Source: Bacteroidales bacterium
GTDB taxonomy: Bacteria > Bacteroidota > Bacteroidia > Bacteroidales > JAADJA01
Length of the DNA: 64,000 nucleotides
Assembly (NCBI GenBank): GCA_020052415.1
Contig: JAGVPB010000024.1
Span: 1 to 64,000 of the forward strand
Direction: 5' to 3'
This document shows positions 8,888 to 18,688 of this stretch, one piece after another. Numbering within the stretch: position 1 is the stretch's first letter; every line of letters begins with the position of its first letter. A program made the position numbers and the translations under genes. Below the pieces are notes generated by a model that saw only the letters and a program-made list of their open reading frames with translations, did no database searches and had not been told where the DNA came from.

Positions 8888-10273
8888 TCAAAAACGATGA
8901 GATATAATAGTTAACGACCCCTTTATGGTTCTGTCTTCGTAATAACCATCGCATTCTAAAATGTAGAAATAAACACCGTCAGCTAATCCCACAGCATCCC
9001 AGTCGTTGTTGTAATTGTTGGCTTCATATACCTTTTGCCCCCATCGGTTAAAAACCACAAGAGTATTACTTATATAATACTTACTCAGATCAATAGGGGT
9101 ATTTTCTGATTTGGTACTTTTAGAGCTTCCACCGGAGGTTGTTCCTTCATCTTCAAAAATAATAAACAGGTCGTTATTACCATCATCGTTTGGAGTAATG
9201 ACTGATGTGGCTCTGAGTTTAACAGGTTTTACAGTCATCTGGATATGAACTGAACCGGTATCTTCGCATCCGTAAAATGTCCTGTAATGAAAATAAACCT
9301 GGTAGGTTCCGGGTGTTGTATAAGTATAGGTGGGTGACTCAACATCATACAGAAATATACTGTCGGTACCAAGAAAGTCCCACCAGAAGCTGTTAAGGTA
9401 AAATGTATCGGCCATTAATGAATCGTAAGAAATGTTTTCATACGAAAAATTGACAAAGGGTTTTTGCAAATAAACGCTGTCTAACGGATCGGATGTCAAC
9501 TCAATTTCAGGTAACGGAAAGGCTTTTACCTCGAAGGTATGCTTCAAAAGACAGCCGATGCTGTCTTCCACGATCAGTTGTTTTTCACCATTGGTAAGCT
9601 TTGTAACTTTACTTGAATCGGTGGAGCTTGGAATTCCTTCTGACCAGTTATAGGAATAAGGCGGATAGCCTCCTGAAATATAAACCTGCACCCGTGCTAC
9701 AGCAGAATCAGGACAACCCAATTTTGTCTGAATTAATGAATCCACAAAAATAATTTCATCCACGGTAACAAGTATGCTATCCAGGCAATGATTTATAGTC
9801 AGAACCGGATCAGTTATCAGTGCATAAAAATAGGTTGTATCCCGCGGAGAAATAATAATTGAATCGGTTGTTTCATTTCCAGGGAGCCACAGATAGTTAT
9901 AAATATCTGAACTGCCATAAAGGGTAACTGTGTCGCCACATACGATGGAGTCATTTACATCGAGGATTTGAGCATCAACTATGGCTACAAAAACCGAATC
10001 AATATAATTAACCGTATCTGCCTGAGTGACATTGACCCAGTAATCACCCATGATGCTTACCCATGTAACCTGGTTGGTATCTCCATTGCTCCATAAATAG
10101 CTGTCGTATCCAGGCACCGCCGTAATTGACAGGCTATCTATTTTGCAACTCCTGATGGTATCAGGTTCGATTACCAGGTTCTCCTGAGATGAAACATTCT
10201 CAGGTTTAAGCAATAAAATCAATAACATTAATAGTCCTGCAGGTAAATTTTTAAAGAAAATAGGAAGCATCAA
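8888..10273 (-). CDS. T9SS type B cargo protein with PKD-like domain
   Basis: The protein has 461 residues and an N-terminal signal peptide. The middle is Ig/PKD-like, with SYLWSNGDTNQVTW near residue 60, YNWSEG near 210, and a PTYTYTTPGTYQVYFHY strand typical of PKD folds near 320. The last 90 residues carry the gliding-motility-associated C-terminal domain: ITPNDDGNNDLFIIF, VFNRWGQKVYEA, WDAVGLADGVYFY and a final TIKGSLTI. This type B signal directs secretion by the type IX system. No catalytic domain is visible; adhesion or a surface structural role is inferred. The T9SS machinery is not in this window. Confidence 0.9.
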   Translation of the reverse strand: MMLPIFFKNLPAGLLMLLILLLKPENVSSQENLVIEPDTIRSCKIDSLSITAVPGYDSYLWSNGDTNQVTWVSIMGDYWVNVTQADTVNYIDSVFVAIVDAQILDVNDSIVCGDTVTLYGSSDIYNYLWLPGNETTDSIIISPRDTTYFYALITDPVLTINHCLDSILVTVDEIIFVDSLIQTKLGCPDSAVARVQVYISGGYPPYSYNWSEGIPSSTDSSKVTKLTNGEKQLIVEDSIGCLLKHTFEVKAFPLPEIELTSDPLDSVYLQKPFVNFSYENISYDSLMADTFYLNSFWWDFLGTDSIFLYDVESPTYTYTTPGTYQVYFHYRTFYGCEDTGSVHIQMTVKPVKLRATSVITPNDDGNNDLFIIFEDEGTTSGGSSKSTKSENTPIDLSKYYISNTLVVFNRWGQKVYEANNYNNDWDAVGLADGVYFYILECDGYYEDRTIKGSLTIISHRF

Positions 10274-10539
10274 TCATTAGCTTTAACATTCTATAATACC
10301 TTCCGAAACAAACCAAATTAACGTACAAAGATGATTAAAATTTTGACAGCCAATTTCGAATGTTAATATTTTTTGATCAGTTCCGGTCATTTTTTCAGGT
10401 ATCAATATCTTAAAATTTTTGTGAATCAATCTTTGATAGTATCCCTTATCATATTTGTGCCAATGTAACCGTTTACAGTGAAATCATTCTGATTGGCAAA
10501 TATTTTGACAAAGCTTTCCTTTATAAAAAACATGAAACG

Positions 10540-13149
10540 ATGAACTTAAATAATTTCACTTTAAAATCGCAGGAGGTCATTCAAAAGGCTCAGGAAATAG
10601 CCTCCGGGCTTCAACATCAGGAAATTGAAAACATTCATATTCTGAAAGCATTGATGAATGTGGATGAAAATGTAGTTCCATATTTACTAAAGAAACTTGA
10701 CGTTAATACAGGATTCCTGGCTCAAGCCATAGACAAAATTCTTGAATCCATGCCAAAGGTTGCCGGTGGTGACCATTTTTTATCCAGGGAAGCAGCGGCA
10801 TCTCTTCAGAAAGCAGGAAATTATCTTAAAGAATTCGATGATAAGTTTATTTCCATTGAACACATTCTGCTCGGATTGATTTCCGGAAAGGATGCAGCAT
10901 CGGGATTACTTAAAGATTACGGAATTACCGAAAAAGGGCTTATTACAACAATTAAACAGCTGAGAAAAGGATCAACCATATCGAGCCAAACCGCAGAGGA
11001 CTCATATAATGCTTTAAACCGTTACGCTAAAAACCTGAATGAAATGGCCAGATCCGGTCTGCTTGATCCCGTGATTGGCCGTGACGAGGAGATCAGAAGA
11101 ATTTTACAAATTTTATCAAGAAGGACCAAAAATAATCCGATCCTTATTGGCGAACCGGGGGTGGGTAAAACGGCAATTGCAGAAGGCCTGGCACACAGGA
11201 TTATAAACGGAGATGTTCCGGAAAATCTGAAATCAAAACAAATATTTTCACTCGACATGGGTGCATTGATAGCCGGAGCCAAATACAAAGGTGAATTTGA
11301 AGAGCGGTTAAAAGGTGTAATTAAGGAAGTTGTGGCTTCGGATGGTGAAATTGTATTGTTTATTGATGAAATTCACACGCTGGTGGGAGCTGGTGCATCA
11401 GAAGGTGCCATGGATGCCGCCAACATCCTGAAACCAGCTTTGGCAAGAGGAGAACTCAGGGCTATAGGAGCCACAACATTAAAGGAATACCAGAAATATT
11501 TCGAAAAAGATAAGGCTCTCGAACGCAGATTCCAGATTGTAATGGTTGCAGAGCCGGATATATCTTCCGCAATTTCCATATTGAGAGGGCTTAAAGAACG
11601 ATACGAAACCCATCATCATGTAAGGATAAAGGACGAAGCGATTATTGCTGCAGTTGAATTATCGAATCGTTATATCAGCGACAGATTCTTACCGGATAAG
11701 GCTATTGATCTTATAGATGAGGCCGCCGCAAAACTTCGGCTCGAAATCAATTCGTTGCCTGAAGAACTGGAATTGCTTGAAAGAAAGATCAAACAGCTTG
11801 AAATTGAAAGGGAAGCAATCAAAAGGGAAAAAGATGATCATAAACTTTCAGGTTTGAACAAAGAAATTGCAGATTTGAATGATATACACAACCATTTACA
11901 CGCAAAATGGAAATCGGAAAAGGAAGTTGTTGAAAAGATTCAACAGAATAAAAAGGAAATTGAAAATTATAAATATGAAGCCGAAAAGGCCGAAAGAGAC
12001 GGGAACTATGGAAAAGTTGCTGAAATCCGTTACGGAATTATTAAATCGAGAGAAGACGAGATCGTGAAACTGAAGCAACAACTCACGGATGTCCAGGCTG
12101 ATTCTCCAATGATCAACGAAGAGATCGGTAATGAGGACATCGCAGAAATCGTTGCCAGGTGGACAGGAATACCCGTAAGTAAAATGCTCCAAAGCGAAAA
12201 GGAAAAACTTCTGCAACTCGAACAGGAATTGCATAAGCGTGTTATCGGCCAGGATGAAGCGATAGCTGCTGTTTCGGATGCAATCCGAAGAAGCCGTGCC
12301 GGACTGCAGGATACACGGCGTCCGGTCGGATCTTTTATTTTCCTCGGTACAACGGGAGTCGGAAAAACAGAACTGGCTAAAGCTTTAGCCGAGTTTCTCT
12401 TTGATAATGAAAATGCACTTCTGCGAATTGATATGTCGGAATACCAGGAACGGCATTCCGTTTCCCGGCTTATCGGAGCGCCTCCCGGATATGTGGGTTA
12501 CGATGAAAGTGGCCAGTTAACAGAGGCGGTCAGGAGGAGGCCTTATTCAGTGATTTTACTTGATGAAATCGAAAAAGCACATCCGGATGTATTTAATATT
12601 CTCCTTCAGGTACTTGATGACGGCAGGTTGACAGATAATAAAGGACGAACAGTGAACTTTAAAAATTCCATCGTGATTATGACTTCAAATATAGGTTCTC
12701 ATATCATTCAGAAAAATCTTGAATCGGTATCAGAAATTGACCAGGATGAAAACTTTGAGAAGACCAGAAAAGAGGTTTTCTCTTTATTAAAAACCGTCAT
12801 CCCTCCCGAATTCCTTAACCGTATTGATGATATAATTATGTTCAAACCTCTGAATAAAAAAGAAATCGTCGAAATTGTACGGTTGCAATTCGAAAATATA
12901 AGGAGCATATTGGCAAAAAATCATGTGAATCTTACGGCAACTGAAGAAGCTTTAATATTTATTGCAAATGCAGGTTTTGATCCTCAATATGGCGCCCGGC
13001 CGCTGAAAAGAATGATTCAGAAGAATATACTGAACCAATTGTCGAAAATGATCCTTGAGGGAAAAGTAAATAAGGACTCTGTCATAATTTTAACAGTTGA
13101 AAATAATATCCTGGTCTTTAAGGATAAGGATCCTGAACAAAATAAATAA
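10540..13149 (+). CDS. clpB: ATP-dependent disaggregase ClpB
   Basis: The protein has 869 residues. A Clp N-terminal repeat domain (1-145) is followed by AAA1 with Walker [16 protein letters not shown] near residue 204 and Walker [15 protein letters not shown] coiled-coil middle domain spans about 405-525. AAA2 has [15 protein letters not shown] near 604, [19 protein letters not shown] and [14 protein letters not shown]. There is no ClpP-binding IGF/L loop pattern and the middle domain is full length, so this is ClpB rather than ClpA or ClpC. It works with DnaK to dissolve protein aggregates in the cytosol. It appears monocistronic; I see no CIRCE-like operator upstream. Confidence 0.98.
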   Translation: MNLNNFTLKSQEVIQKAQEIASGLQHQEIENIHILKALMNVDENVVPYLLKKLDVNTGFLAQAIDKILESMPKVAGGDHFLSREAAASLQKAGNYLKEFDDKFISIEHILLGLISGKDAASGLLKDYGITEKGLITTIKQLRKGSTISSQTAEDSYNALNRYAKNLNEMARSGLLDPVIGRDEEIRRILQILSRRTKNNPILIGEPGVGKTAIAEGLAHRIINGDVPENLKSKQIFSLDMGALIAGAKYKGEFEERLKGVIKEVVASDGEIVLFIDEIHTLVGAGASEGAMDAANILKPALARGELRAIGATTLKEYQKYFEKDKALERRFQIVMVAEPDISSAISILRGLKERYETHHHVRIKDEAIIAAVELSNRYISDRFLPDKAIDLIDEAAAKLRLEINSLPEELELLERKIKQLEIEREAIKREKDDHKLSGLNKEIADLNDIHNHLHAKWKSEKEVVEKIQQNKKEIENYKYEAEKAERDGNYGKVAEIRYGIIKSREDEIVKLKQQLTDVQADSPMINEEIGNEDIAEIVARWTGIPVSKMLQSEKEKLLQLEQELHKRVIGQDEAIAAVSDAIRRSRAGLQDTRRPVGSFIFLGTTGVGKTELAKALAEFLFDNENALLRIDMSEYQERHSVSRLIGAPPGYVGYDESGQLTEAVRRRPYSVILLDEIEKAHPDVFNILLQVLDDGRLTDNKGRTVNFKNSIVIMTSNIGSHIIQKNLESVSEIDQDENFEKTRKEVFSLLKTVIPPEFLNRIDDIIMFKPLNKKEIVEIVRLQFENIRSILAKNHVNLTATEEALIFIANAGFDPQYGARPLKRMIQKNILNQLSKMILEGKVNKDSVIILTVENNILVFKDKDPEQNK

Positions 13150-13260
13150 TAAAAGCAGATTGTAACATTTAATAAAATCGGATGTATAAATCTGCAATTA
13201 AAAAGATGAATTCCTTGAATTGTTTGATAAATATATTATAACAATAATGAAAATATAGCG

Positions 13261-14019
13261 ATGATGAAATTTAATAAATACAAAGCATTAGGTATCGCGA
13301 TTATAATGATCAGCTCAGGAGTAAGTTTGAAAGCGCAATATACAGGCGGAGCTTTGGGTGGAATAAATATAGCTAACCTGAGGGGTTCTTCTGTTGTAAA
13401 CAATACAATGGTAATTGGTTATAATGGCGGAGGTTTTGTAAACTATAGCGCTAAGGACATGTTTACAAGCGGTATCAGAGATATCCTTTCATTCCAGGCT
13501 GAATTAAGGGTAGATCAAAAAGGTGCAACCATGAATTTTCCTCTTTGGAATGATACAATAGGTGATGATCCCTCCTATACTTTCGGTGATCAGGAGTTTT
13601 TATTTACCTACGTTCAAGTCCCAATATTTGCCAAATTCAATTTTGGCCAGCAAAAAGGATTGAATTACTTTGGTGAAGCAGGATTATTTGGTGCAGGGTT
13701 GTTTGGATTAACTGTTGATGGGGAGAAGAAGCGTGATCATGATCTTAAAGCAAATACCGACCAGAGAAATTACAGGGATGAATTCGAAGGATATGATTTT
13801 GGAGTTCTTATTGGCGCTGGAATCAGTATTCCATTCGGTGGTCGTAACAGCCACTGGAGAGCACTGATTAACGGCAGGTATAGTTTAGGATTAGCAAATA
13901 TTGTAAGCTCAAATATCGGCACTCCAAATTCAAAAGCACCGGTATTTTTTGAAGAATATCTTAAAGATGTAAAAACAAGTACAATATCTCTTTCGCTTGG
14001 CGTATCATATCAGTTCTGA
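13261..14019 (+). CDS. PorT-like outer membrane beta-barrel protein
   Basis: The protein has 252 residues with a signal peptide ending near LKAQ. The mature part has alternating aromatic strands (QAELRVDQKGATMNF, FTYVQVPIFAKFNF, WRALINGRYSLGLANI) and closes with TISLSLGVSYQF, the usual C-terminal barrel strand ending in Phe. This is the small PorT-like barrel family common in Bacteroidota. Most members are uncharacterised and only one, PorT itself, belongs to the T9SS. It follows clpB by 111 bp with no terminator I could find between them, so read-through is possible. A short hairpin terminator follows. Confidence 0.85.
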   Translation: MMKFNKYKALGIAIIMISSGVSLKAQYTGGALGGINIANLRGSSVVNNTMVIGYNGGGFVNYSAKDMFTSGIRDILSFQAELRVDQKGATMNFPLWNDTIGDDPSYTFGDQEFLFTYVQVPIFAKFNFGQQKGLNYFGEAGLFGAGLFGLTVDGEKKRDHDLKANTDQRNYRDEFEGYDFGVLIGAGISIPFGGRNSHWRALINGRYSLGLANIVSSNIGTPNSKAPVFFEEYLKDVKTSTISLSLGVSYQF

Positions 14020-14040
14020 TCTGAAACAAAATTTTCATTC

Positions 14041-14068
14041 AAAGGCTACCGATAAGGCGGCCTTTTTT
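14041..14068 (+). terminator. Rho-independent terminator after barrel gene
   Basis: AAAGGCT pairs with GGCCTTT (7 bp with one wobble) across an 11-nt loop and runs into T6. It lies 22 bp after the stop codon at 14019. Confidence 0.6.
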
Positions 14069-14104
14069 ATTTATACTTTCACCTGTTTATCTGATTACAA
14101 AATT

Positions 14105-14112
14105 TAACTTTG
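14105..14112 (+). promoter_or_regulatory. -7 element TAACTTTG for trmO
   Basis: It matches TAnnTTTG. CTG at 14083-14085 lies 19 bp upstream, at the expected -33 spacing and one base off TTG. The start codon follows about 46 bp downstream. Confidence 0.55.
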
Positions 14113-14158
14113 CCGCAATTCAGGCAAAGTCGTATTCAGTAATTTTTTAAATCGGCAT

Positions 14159-14632
14159 TTGAAAATCAAACTAACTCCTATCGGTACAATCCATACTCCT
14201 TATGCGGATGACGCACCGTTTACCAATTTTGAGAATGCGGAAGGTGAATTTTTTATTGAATTGAATAAAGAATATTCCGATGGCCTGCACCTTCTTAACA
14301 AGTTGAATTATTGTTATATTCTGTTTCACTTTCACAAACCCAAGCGGGAGCCGCGAATGAGAGTATTCCCTCCGCGTGGAAATGGGATTGAGGTTGGTTT
14401 ATGGGCAACCCGGTCACCAAACCGCATCAATCCCATCGGATTGACAATTGCAAGAATAATTAAGATTGAAGACAATCGCATTTATACGGGAGGACTCGAC
14501 ATTCTTGATGGAACTCCTTTGCTTGATATCAAACCTTATATCAGGGATTTTGACATGAAAGAGGACTCGAATTTAGGCTGGATCGAAACCAATATTTCAC
14601 CTCCGGATAAATGGCAGGAATTACAACCTTAG
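14159..14632 (+). CDS. trmO: tRNA (N6-threonylcarbamoyladenosine37-N6)-methyltransferase TrmO
   Basis: The protein has 157 residues. TsaA/TrmO motifs are present in order: TPIGTIHTPYADDAPF at the N terminus, FPPRGNGIEVGLWATRSPNR near 75-90, INPIGLTIARI and LDILDGTPLLDIKPY near 120-135. TrmO uses SAM to methylate t6A37 in threonine tRNAs. The best start is TTG at 14159, since family similarity begins at once and there is no ATG nearby. It lacks the extra C-terminal domain of the E. coli enzyme, which is usual for short family members. It is followed by the nuclease gene at 14688, probably co-transcribed. Confidence 0.88.
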   Translation: MKIKLTPIGTIHTPYADDAPFTNFENAEGEFFIELNKEYSDGLHLLNKLNYCYILFHFHKPKREPRMRVFPPRGNGIEVGLWATRSPNRINPIGLTIARIIKIEDNRIYTGGLDILDGTPLLDIKPYIRDFDMKEDSNLGWIETNISPPDKWQELQP

Positions 14633-14687
14633 TAATGAAATTAATATGAGCTGTAACAAAGACTGCTTTTAAGAGTTTTACCATGCA

Positions 14688-15341
14688 ATGTTTATGATTG
14701 GTACCCGGGAAATTCATATTATCGCAGATTTCAGGGAAGTACCCTCGGGTATTCCTGATATGATCGAAAAAAGTTCCGCCAAACTGACCCTTAAAACACT
14801 ATCTGCGGGCGACTACCTGGTAAATGATATTTTATTAATTGAACGAAAATCGAAGGAGGACTTCATTCAATCCATCCTGCAAAAACGCTTGTTTGAACAA
14901 TGTGCGAAACTAAAGCGTTGTCCCTATAACCTCCTTCTTGTCATTGAGGGAAATCCTTATAAAACTGATCATAAAATAAGCCGTGAAGCAATTCGGGGCG
15001 CGCTGTTGTCTCTTTCGGTTGCCTGGCAGATTCCCGTTTTTTATTCAGGAAGTCCTGCGGAAACATTTGAAGTTCTTATTGCAGGTGGCAGCCAAATGTT
15101 GATTCAAAATAAACCTTTAGTGAGAAAGGGTTATAAACCGAAGCGATTTAAAAACAACCAATTGTTTTTTCTTCAGGGGCTGCCATCAATCGGACCAACA
15201 CTTGCCTTAGCCTTACTGAATCGTTTCGGATCACTGAATGATATTCTGAATGCCTCCTTTGAGGAATTGTTGAAAGTGAAGGGTATTGGAAGGAAAAAAG
15301 CTAAAGAAATAACAGAGTTTTTAGACAGGAATCAGGCTTGA
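14688..15341 (+). CDS. XPF/ERCC4-family structure-specific nuclease
   Basis: The protein has 217 residues. The nuclease domain (about 8-135) carries the signature AGDYLVNDILLIERKSKEDF, that is GD...ERKxxxD, the metal site of the XPF/Mus81 fold. Two helix-hairpin-helix motifs close the protein: LQGLPSIGPTLALALLNRFG near 165 and LLKVKGIGRKKAKEI near 197. This is the helicase-free layout of archaeal short XPF proteins, which cut branched DNA such as flaps and forks. Such enzymes are uncommon in bacteria. It lies 55 bp after trmO. The ATG at 14694 is an equal start candidate. Its role in repair is inferred from the fold. Confidence 0.87.
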   Translation: MFMIGTREIHIIADFREVPSGIPDMIEKSSAKLTLKTLSAGDYLVNDILLIERKSKEDFIQSILQKRLFEQCAKLKRCPYNLLLVIEGNPYKTDHKISREAIRGALLSLSVAWQIPVFYSGSPAETFEVLIAGGSQMLIQNKPLVRKGYKPKRFKNNQLFFLQGLPSIGPTLALALLNRFGSLNDILNASFEELLKVKGIGRKKAKEITEFLDRNQA

Positions 15342-15542
15342 AATAATTAAATGTCTGTTTTGTCCTATAAGGTTGTTTCGTGTGTTTTAAAGTATCTGTC
15401 AACTATTAAATTCCTATACATCGATCCACAAATTTACGTAAATATATCTACCAGGATACATAAACTTCTAAAAAACTAAAAAATTAATCAGGCTTTCATT
15501 AACCCTATAAATTTTTGAAGTGAATTGCAATCTCTGTTATAC

Positions 15543-15550
15543 TAAATTTG
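15543..15550 (+). promoter_or_regulatory. -7 element TAAATTTG for the GH92 gene
   Basis: It matches TAnnTTTG and ends 18 bp before the ATG at 15569, giving a short leader. Confidence 0.5.
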
Positions 15551-15568
15551 CATGCTTAAATTTCGGGT

Positions 15569-17839
15569 ATGAAAAGGACTATGGCAATAATTTTATTATT
15601 TTTTCTGATGATAAGTTTGGAGGCACAAACTGACCTCACGCAATTCGTTAACCCTTTCATAGGAACAGATAAAATGGGGCACACTTTTCCCGGCGCCTGT
15701 GTTCCCTATGGAATGGTACAACTAAGCCCGGACACTGATACTATAGGGTATTGGGAGGAAGATCACTATAATAAAAAAGTCTATGAATATTGTGCCGGAT
15801 ATCAATATGATGATCCGACCATCGTTGGCTTTAGTCATACCCATTTCAGCGGAACAGGCCATTCCGACCTGGGCGATTTTCTGATCATACCGGCAAAAGG
15901 GGAATTACAGCTCAACCCCGGAACGATAGATCATCCTGAAAAAGGATACCGTTCGGCCTATCAGAAGAAAAATGAAATTGCCGAACCTGGATATTATGCA
16001 GTCAGGCTGGATGAAGGAAACATCACCTGCGAAATGACTGCTACTGAAAGAGTCGGATTTCATCAATATACCTTTCCTGAAGCAGAAGACGCTCATATCA
16101 TTCTTGACCTGATTCACGGGATTTATAATTACGATGATAAAGATGTATGGACTTTTATAAGGGTAGAAAATGATACAATGGTGACAGGTTACCGGATTAC
16201 CTCGGGTTGGGCTCGTACACGGACAGTCTATTTTGCGATGGTTTTCAGCAAACCATTTAAAAGTTACGGCCATAAGAAATATGATAAAACTGTTTACCGT
16301 GGATTTTACCGCAAGTTCAAAGAAGATGAGAATTTCCCCGAAATGGCAGGACACAGGATCAGGGCTTATTTCAATTTTAAGATTGAAGAACACCAGCAAT
16401 TGAAGATAAAGTTCGCATTATCTGCGGTAAGTACCGAAGGCGCCATTAAGAATCTTCATGCTGAAATACCCCATTGGAGTTTTGATAAAACCCGGCTCGA
16501 AGCGAAAGAGAAATGGAACATGGAACTTTCAAAAATAAAGGTGGAAACGATAACTCAGGACGAAAAGGTGGTGTTTTATACGGCTCTTTATCATGCTTTT
16601 ATCAGTCCTGTAATTTATGAAGATGTTGATGGAAATTACCGCGGATTGGATCAGAATATTCATCAGTCGGAAGATTTTACCAATTACACCATCTTTTCGC
16701 TTTGGGATACTTACCGGGCTTTGCATCCCCTGTTTAACCTGGTTCAGCCAGATCGCAACGCTGACATGATCAGTTCTATGCTTGCTCATTTCGATCAAAG
16801 TGTTCATCCCATGCTACCGGTATGGTCGCATTACAGCAATGAAAATTGGTGCATGATAGGTTATCACAGTGTTTCCATAATTTCTGATGCCATTGAAAAG
16901 GGTATTTTCAAAGGCGACCTGAACCGTGCTCTGAATGCTTGTGTTCAAACCTCAAATTATAAACCTTTTGACGGGATTCAATATTATCTTGATCAAGGCT
17001 ATGTTCCCGAAGACAAGAACGGAAGTTCGGTGAGCAAGACGCTGGAATATGCTTATGATGACTGGACAATCGCTCAGATCGCCCTGAAAGCGGGTAATAA
17101 TCAAGTCTATGATGAATTCATGAAACGTTCTCAAAATTATCAAAATGTATTCGATCCTCAAAGCGGATTTATGCGGCCAAAACTTTCGGACGGAACTTTC
17201 AGAAAAGAATTTGATCCGCTCAAGACAGACGGGCAGGGATTCATTGAGGGCAATGCCTGGAATTACGGCCTATATGTTCCGCAATATCCGGATGCGCTGA
17301 TAACGTTGATGGGCGGTAATAAGAAATTTACAAAGATGCTGGATCAGCTTTTTACCCTGCAGATGGAAGACAAGAATTTTGAAGCCAATGAAGACATCAC
17401 ACGCGAAGGAATTATCGGACTTTATGTACACGGCAATGAACCCGGCCACCACATCCCTTACTTATACAACTGGACCGGTAATCCCAAAAAAACTCAGGAA
17501 CAGGTACGCATGATCTGCAATTCTATGTATCGAAATGCACCTGACGGACTTTGTGGCAACGACGACTGTGGACAGATGAGCGCCTGGTACATTTTCAGTG
17601 CTTTAGGCTTTTATCCGGTTTGTCCCGGTTCGGATGAATATGCATTGGGTAGCCCACTTGTAAAATCGGCTGAGGTTTATCTTGGAAAGGGGAAAAATTT
17701 AATTATAAAAGTTGAAAATCAATCAAGTGAAAATTTCCATGTAAAGGCAGTTAGGTTAAATGGACAAATTCTTGAAAAACCTTTTATTAAACATTCAGAT
17801 CTAATCAGAGGCGGAGAGTTGATTTTTCAGATGAAGTAA
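15569..17839 (+). CDS. GH92 exo-alpha-mannosidase
   Basis: The protein has 756 residues with a signal peptide ending in LEAQ. Family GH92 features are the opening FVNPFIGTDKMGHTFPGA and YGMVQLSPDTDT, GFSHTHFSGTGHSDLGDF near 90, SLWDTYRALHPLFN near 382, EGNAWNYGLYVPQYPD near 562 and GNDDCGQMSAWYIFSALG near 672. These calcium-dependent enzymes remove mannose from alpha-mannosides by inversion, often trimming N-glycans or yeast mannan; linkage cannot be told from sequence. It is not next to SusC/SusD genes, so it is a lone glycosidase rather than part of a full polysaccharide utilisation locus. Confidence 0.95.
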   Translation: MKRTMAIILLFFLMISLEAQTDLTQFVNPFIGTDKMGHTFPGACVPYGMVQLSPDTDTIGYWEEDHYNKKVYEYCAGYQYDDPTIVGFSHTHFSGTGHSDLGDFLIIPAKGELQLNPGTIDHPEKGYRSAYQKKNEIAEPGYYAVRLDEGNITCEMTATERVGFHQYTFPEAEDAHIILDLIHGIYNYDDKDVWTFIRVENDTMVTGYRITSGWARTRTVYFAMVFSKPFKSYGHKKYDKTVYRGFYRKFKEDENFPEMAGHRIRAYFNFKIEEHQQLKIKFALSAVSTEGAIKNLHAEIPHWSFDKTRLEAKEKWNMELSKIKVETITQDEKVVFYTALYHAFISPVIYEDVDGNYRGLDQNIHQSEDFTNYTIFSLWDTYRALHPLFNLVQPDRNADMISSMLAHFDQSVHPMLPVWSHYSNENWCMIGYHSVSIISDAIEKGIFKGDLNRALNACVQTSNYKPFDGIQYYLDQGYVPEDKNGSSVSKTLEYAYDDWTIAQIALKAGNNQVYDEFMKRSQNYQNVFDPQSGFMRPKLSDGTFRKEFDPLKTDGQGFIEGNAWNYGLYVPQYPDALITLMGGNKKFTKMLDQLFTLQMEDKNFEANEDITREGIIGLYVHGNEPGHHIPYLYNWTGNPKKTQEQVRMICNSMYRNAPDGLCGNDDCGQMSAWYIFSALGFYPVCPGSDEYALGSPLVKSAEVYLGKGKNLIIKVENQSSENFHVKAVRLNGQILEKPFIKHSDLIRGGELIFQMK

Positions 17840-18086
17840 AAGGTTAATCCTGTTATAGCCGCGTAGTTAGGTTCATTGAACTAAAGAAAGTAAGTATAAA
17901 TTTAGGCTGCTATCAAGGATTATAGAATTTTACAGCCCTTAAATGTTACTGTTTTGTTCATTGGGCTATGGTATTATTATTTCTTTTTAAAATAATTTCA
18001 TTGTCTTTTGAAAAGTAATGATTTTTAAATAATTTTACACCTTTAAACTATGAGTGATTGAATAAAGGTTGTGAAAATAATTTTCT

Positions 18087-18094
18087 TATTTTTG
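18087..18094 (+). promoter_or_regulatory. -7 element TATTTTTG for the zinc-ribbon gene
   Basis: It matches TAnnTTTG 33 bp upstream of the ATG at 18127. Between them lies AGGAGG, 7 bp before the ATG, a full Shine-Dalgarno sequence, which is unusual among the genes of this window. Confidence 0.55.
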
Positions 18095-18126
18095 ATAAAA
18101 TAAACAATTAATAACAGGAGGATATT

Positions 18127-18534
18127 ATGACAAAAACCATTTCATTACTGGCCAAGTGCCCGCATTGCGGTAAATCATTTATGGACGATGAAATCAAACT
18201 GCATGATGTTCCCAGTATCAAACTGAATATTGAAACTCAGTCGAACAGAGGAACCATAAGGCTTTGTTCAGTGTATGGCTGTTATGATCATCTTTGTGAT
18301 TTCGATCTTAAAGACGGGGAAATTGCAAAATTTTTCTGTCCTTATTGCAACAAAGAATTGACCAGCAATATGGAATGTGAAGCTCCGAACTGCAATGCTC
18401 CTATGATTCCATTTACACTTGAACTTGGAGGCAAGGTATTTATTTGTTCAAGGAAGGGGTGTTCAAATCATTTCGTGGCTTTTGAAGATATCTCAACTGA
18501 GGTTAGAAAGTTCTATCATGAATACGGATTCTGA
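18127..18534 (+). CDS. Small multi-zinc-ribbon protein, function unknown
   Basis: The protein has 135 residues with five Cys-rich knuckles: CPHCG (10-14), a CSVYGCYDHLC stretch near 56, CPYC near 79, CEAPNC near 92 and CSRKGC near 110. They could form two or three zinc ribbons. There is no signal peptide, so the protein is cytoplasmic. The start is secure because a strong AGGAGG lies 7 bp upstream. I do not recognise a characterised family; nucleic-acid binding or a protein scaffold is possible. It stands alone between the GH92 gene and the alkaline phosphatase gene, which is on the opposite strand. Confidence 0.75.
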   Translation: MTKTISLLAKCPHCGKSFMDDEIKLHDVPSIKLNIETQSNRGTIRLCSVYGCYDHLCDFDLKDGEIAKFFCPYCNKELTSNMECEAPNCNAPMIPFTLELGGKVFICSRKGCSNHFVAFEDISTEVRKFYHEYGF

Positions 18535-18688
18535 TAAAACCTCCTTATAAATTTTTATCCCTATTTACATCAAGAGGCAAGGGACTTTCAATTTCTTTGG
18601 AAGTATTGCAAATGTTAGGTGGGATTATATTTTCAGATTTCTCATCACATGAATAAATGGTTATTAAATTCTCCCTTACCGGATAATT

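Noticed and set aside
15905-16399. 164-codon minus-strand frame within the GH92 gene.
   Set aside because: Overlaps a clear GH92 enzyme in full and shows no motifs of its own.
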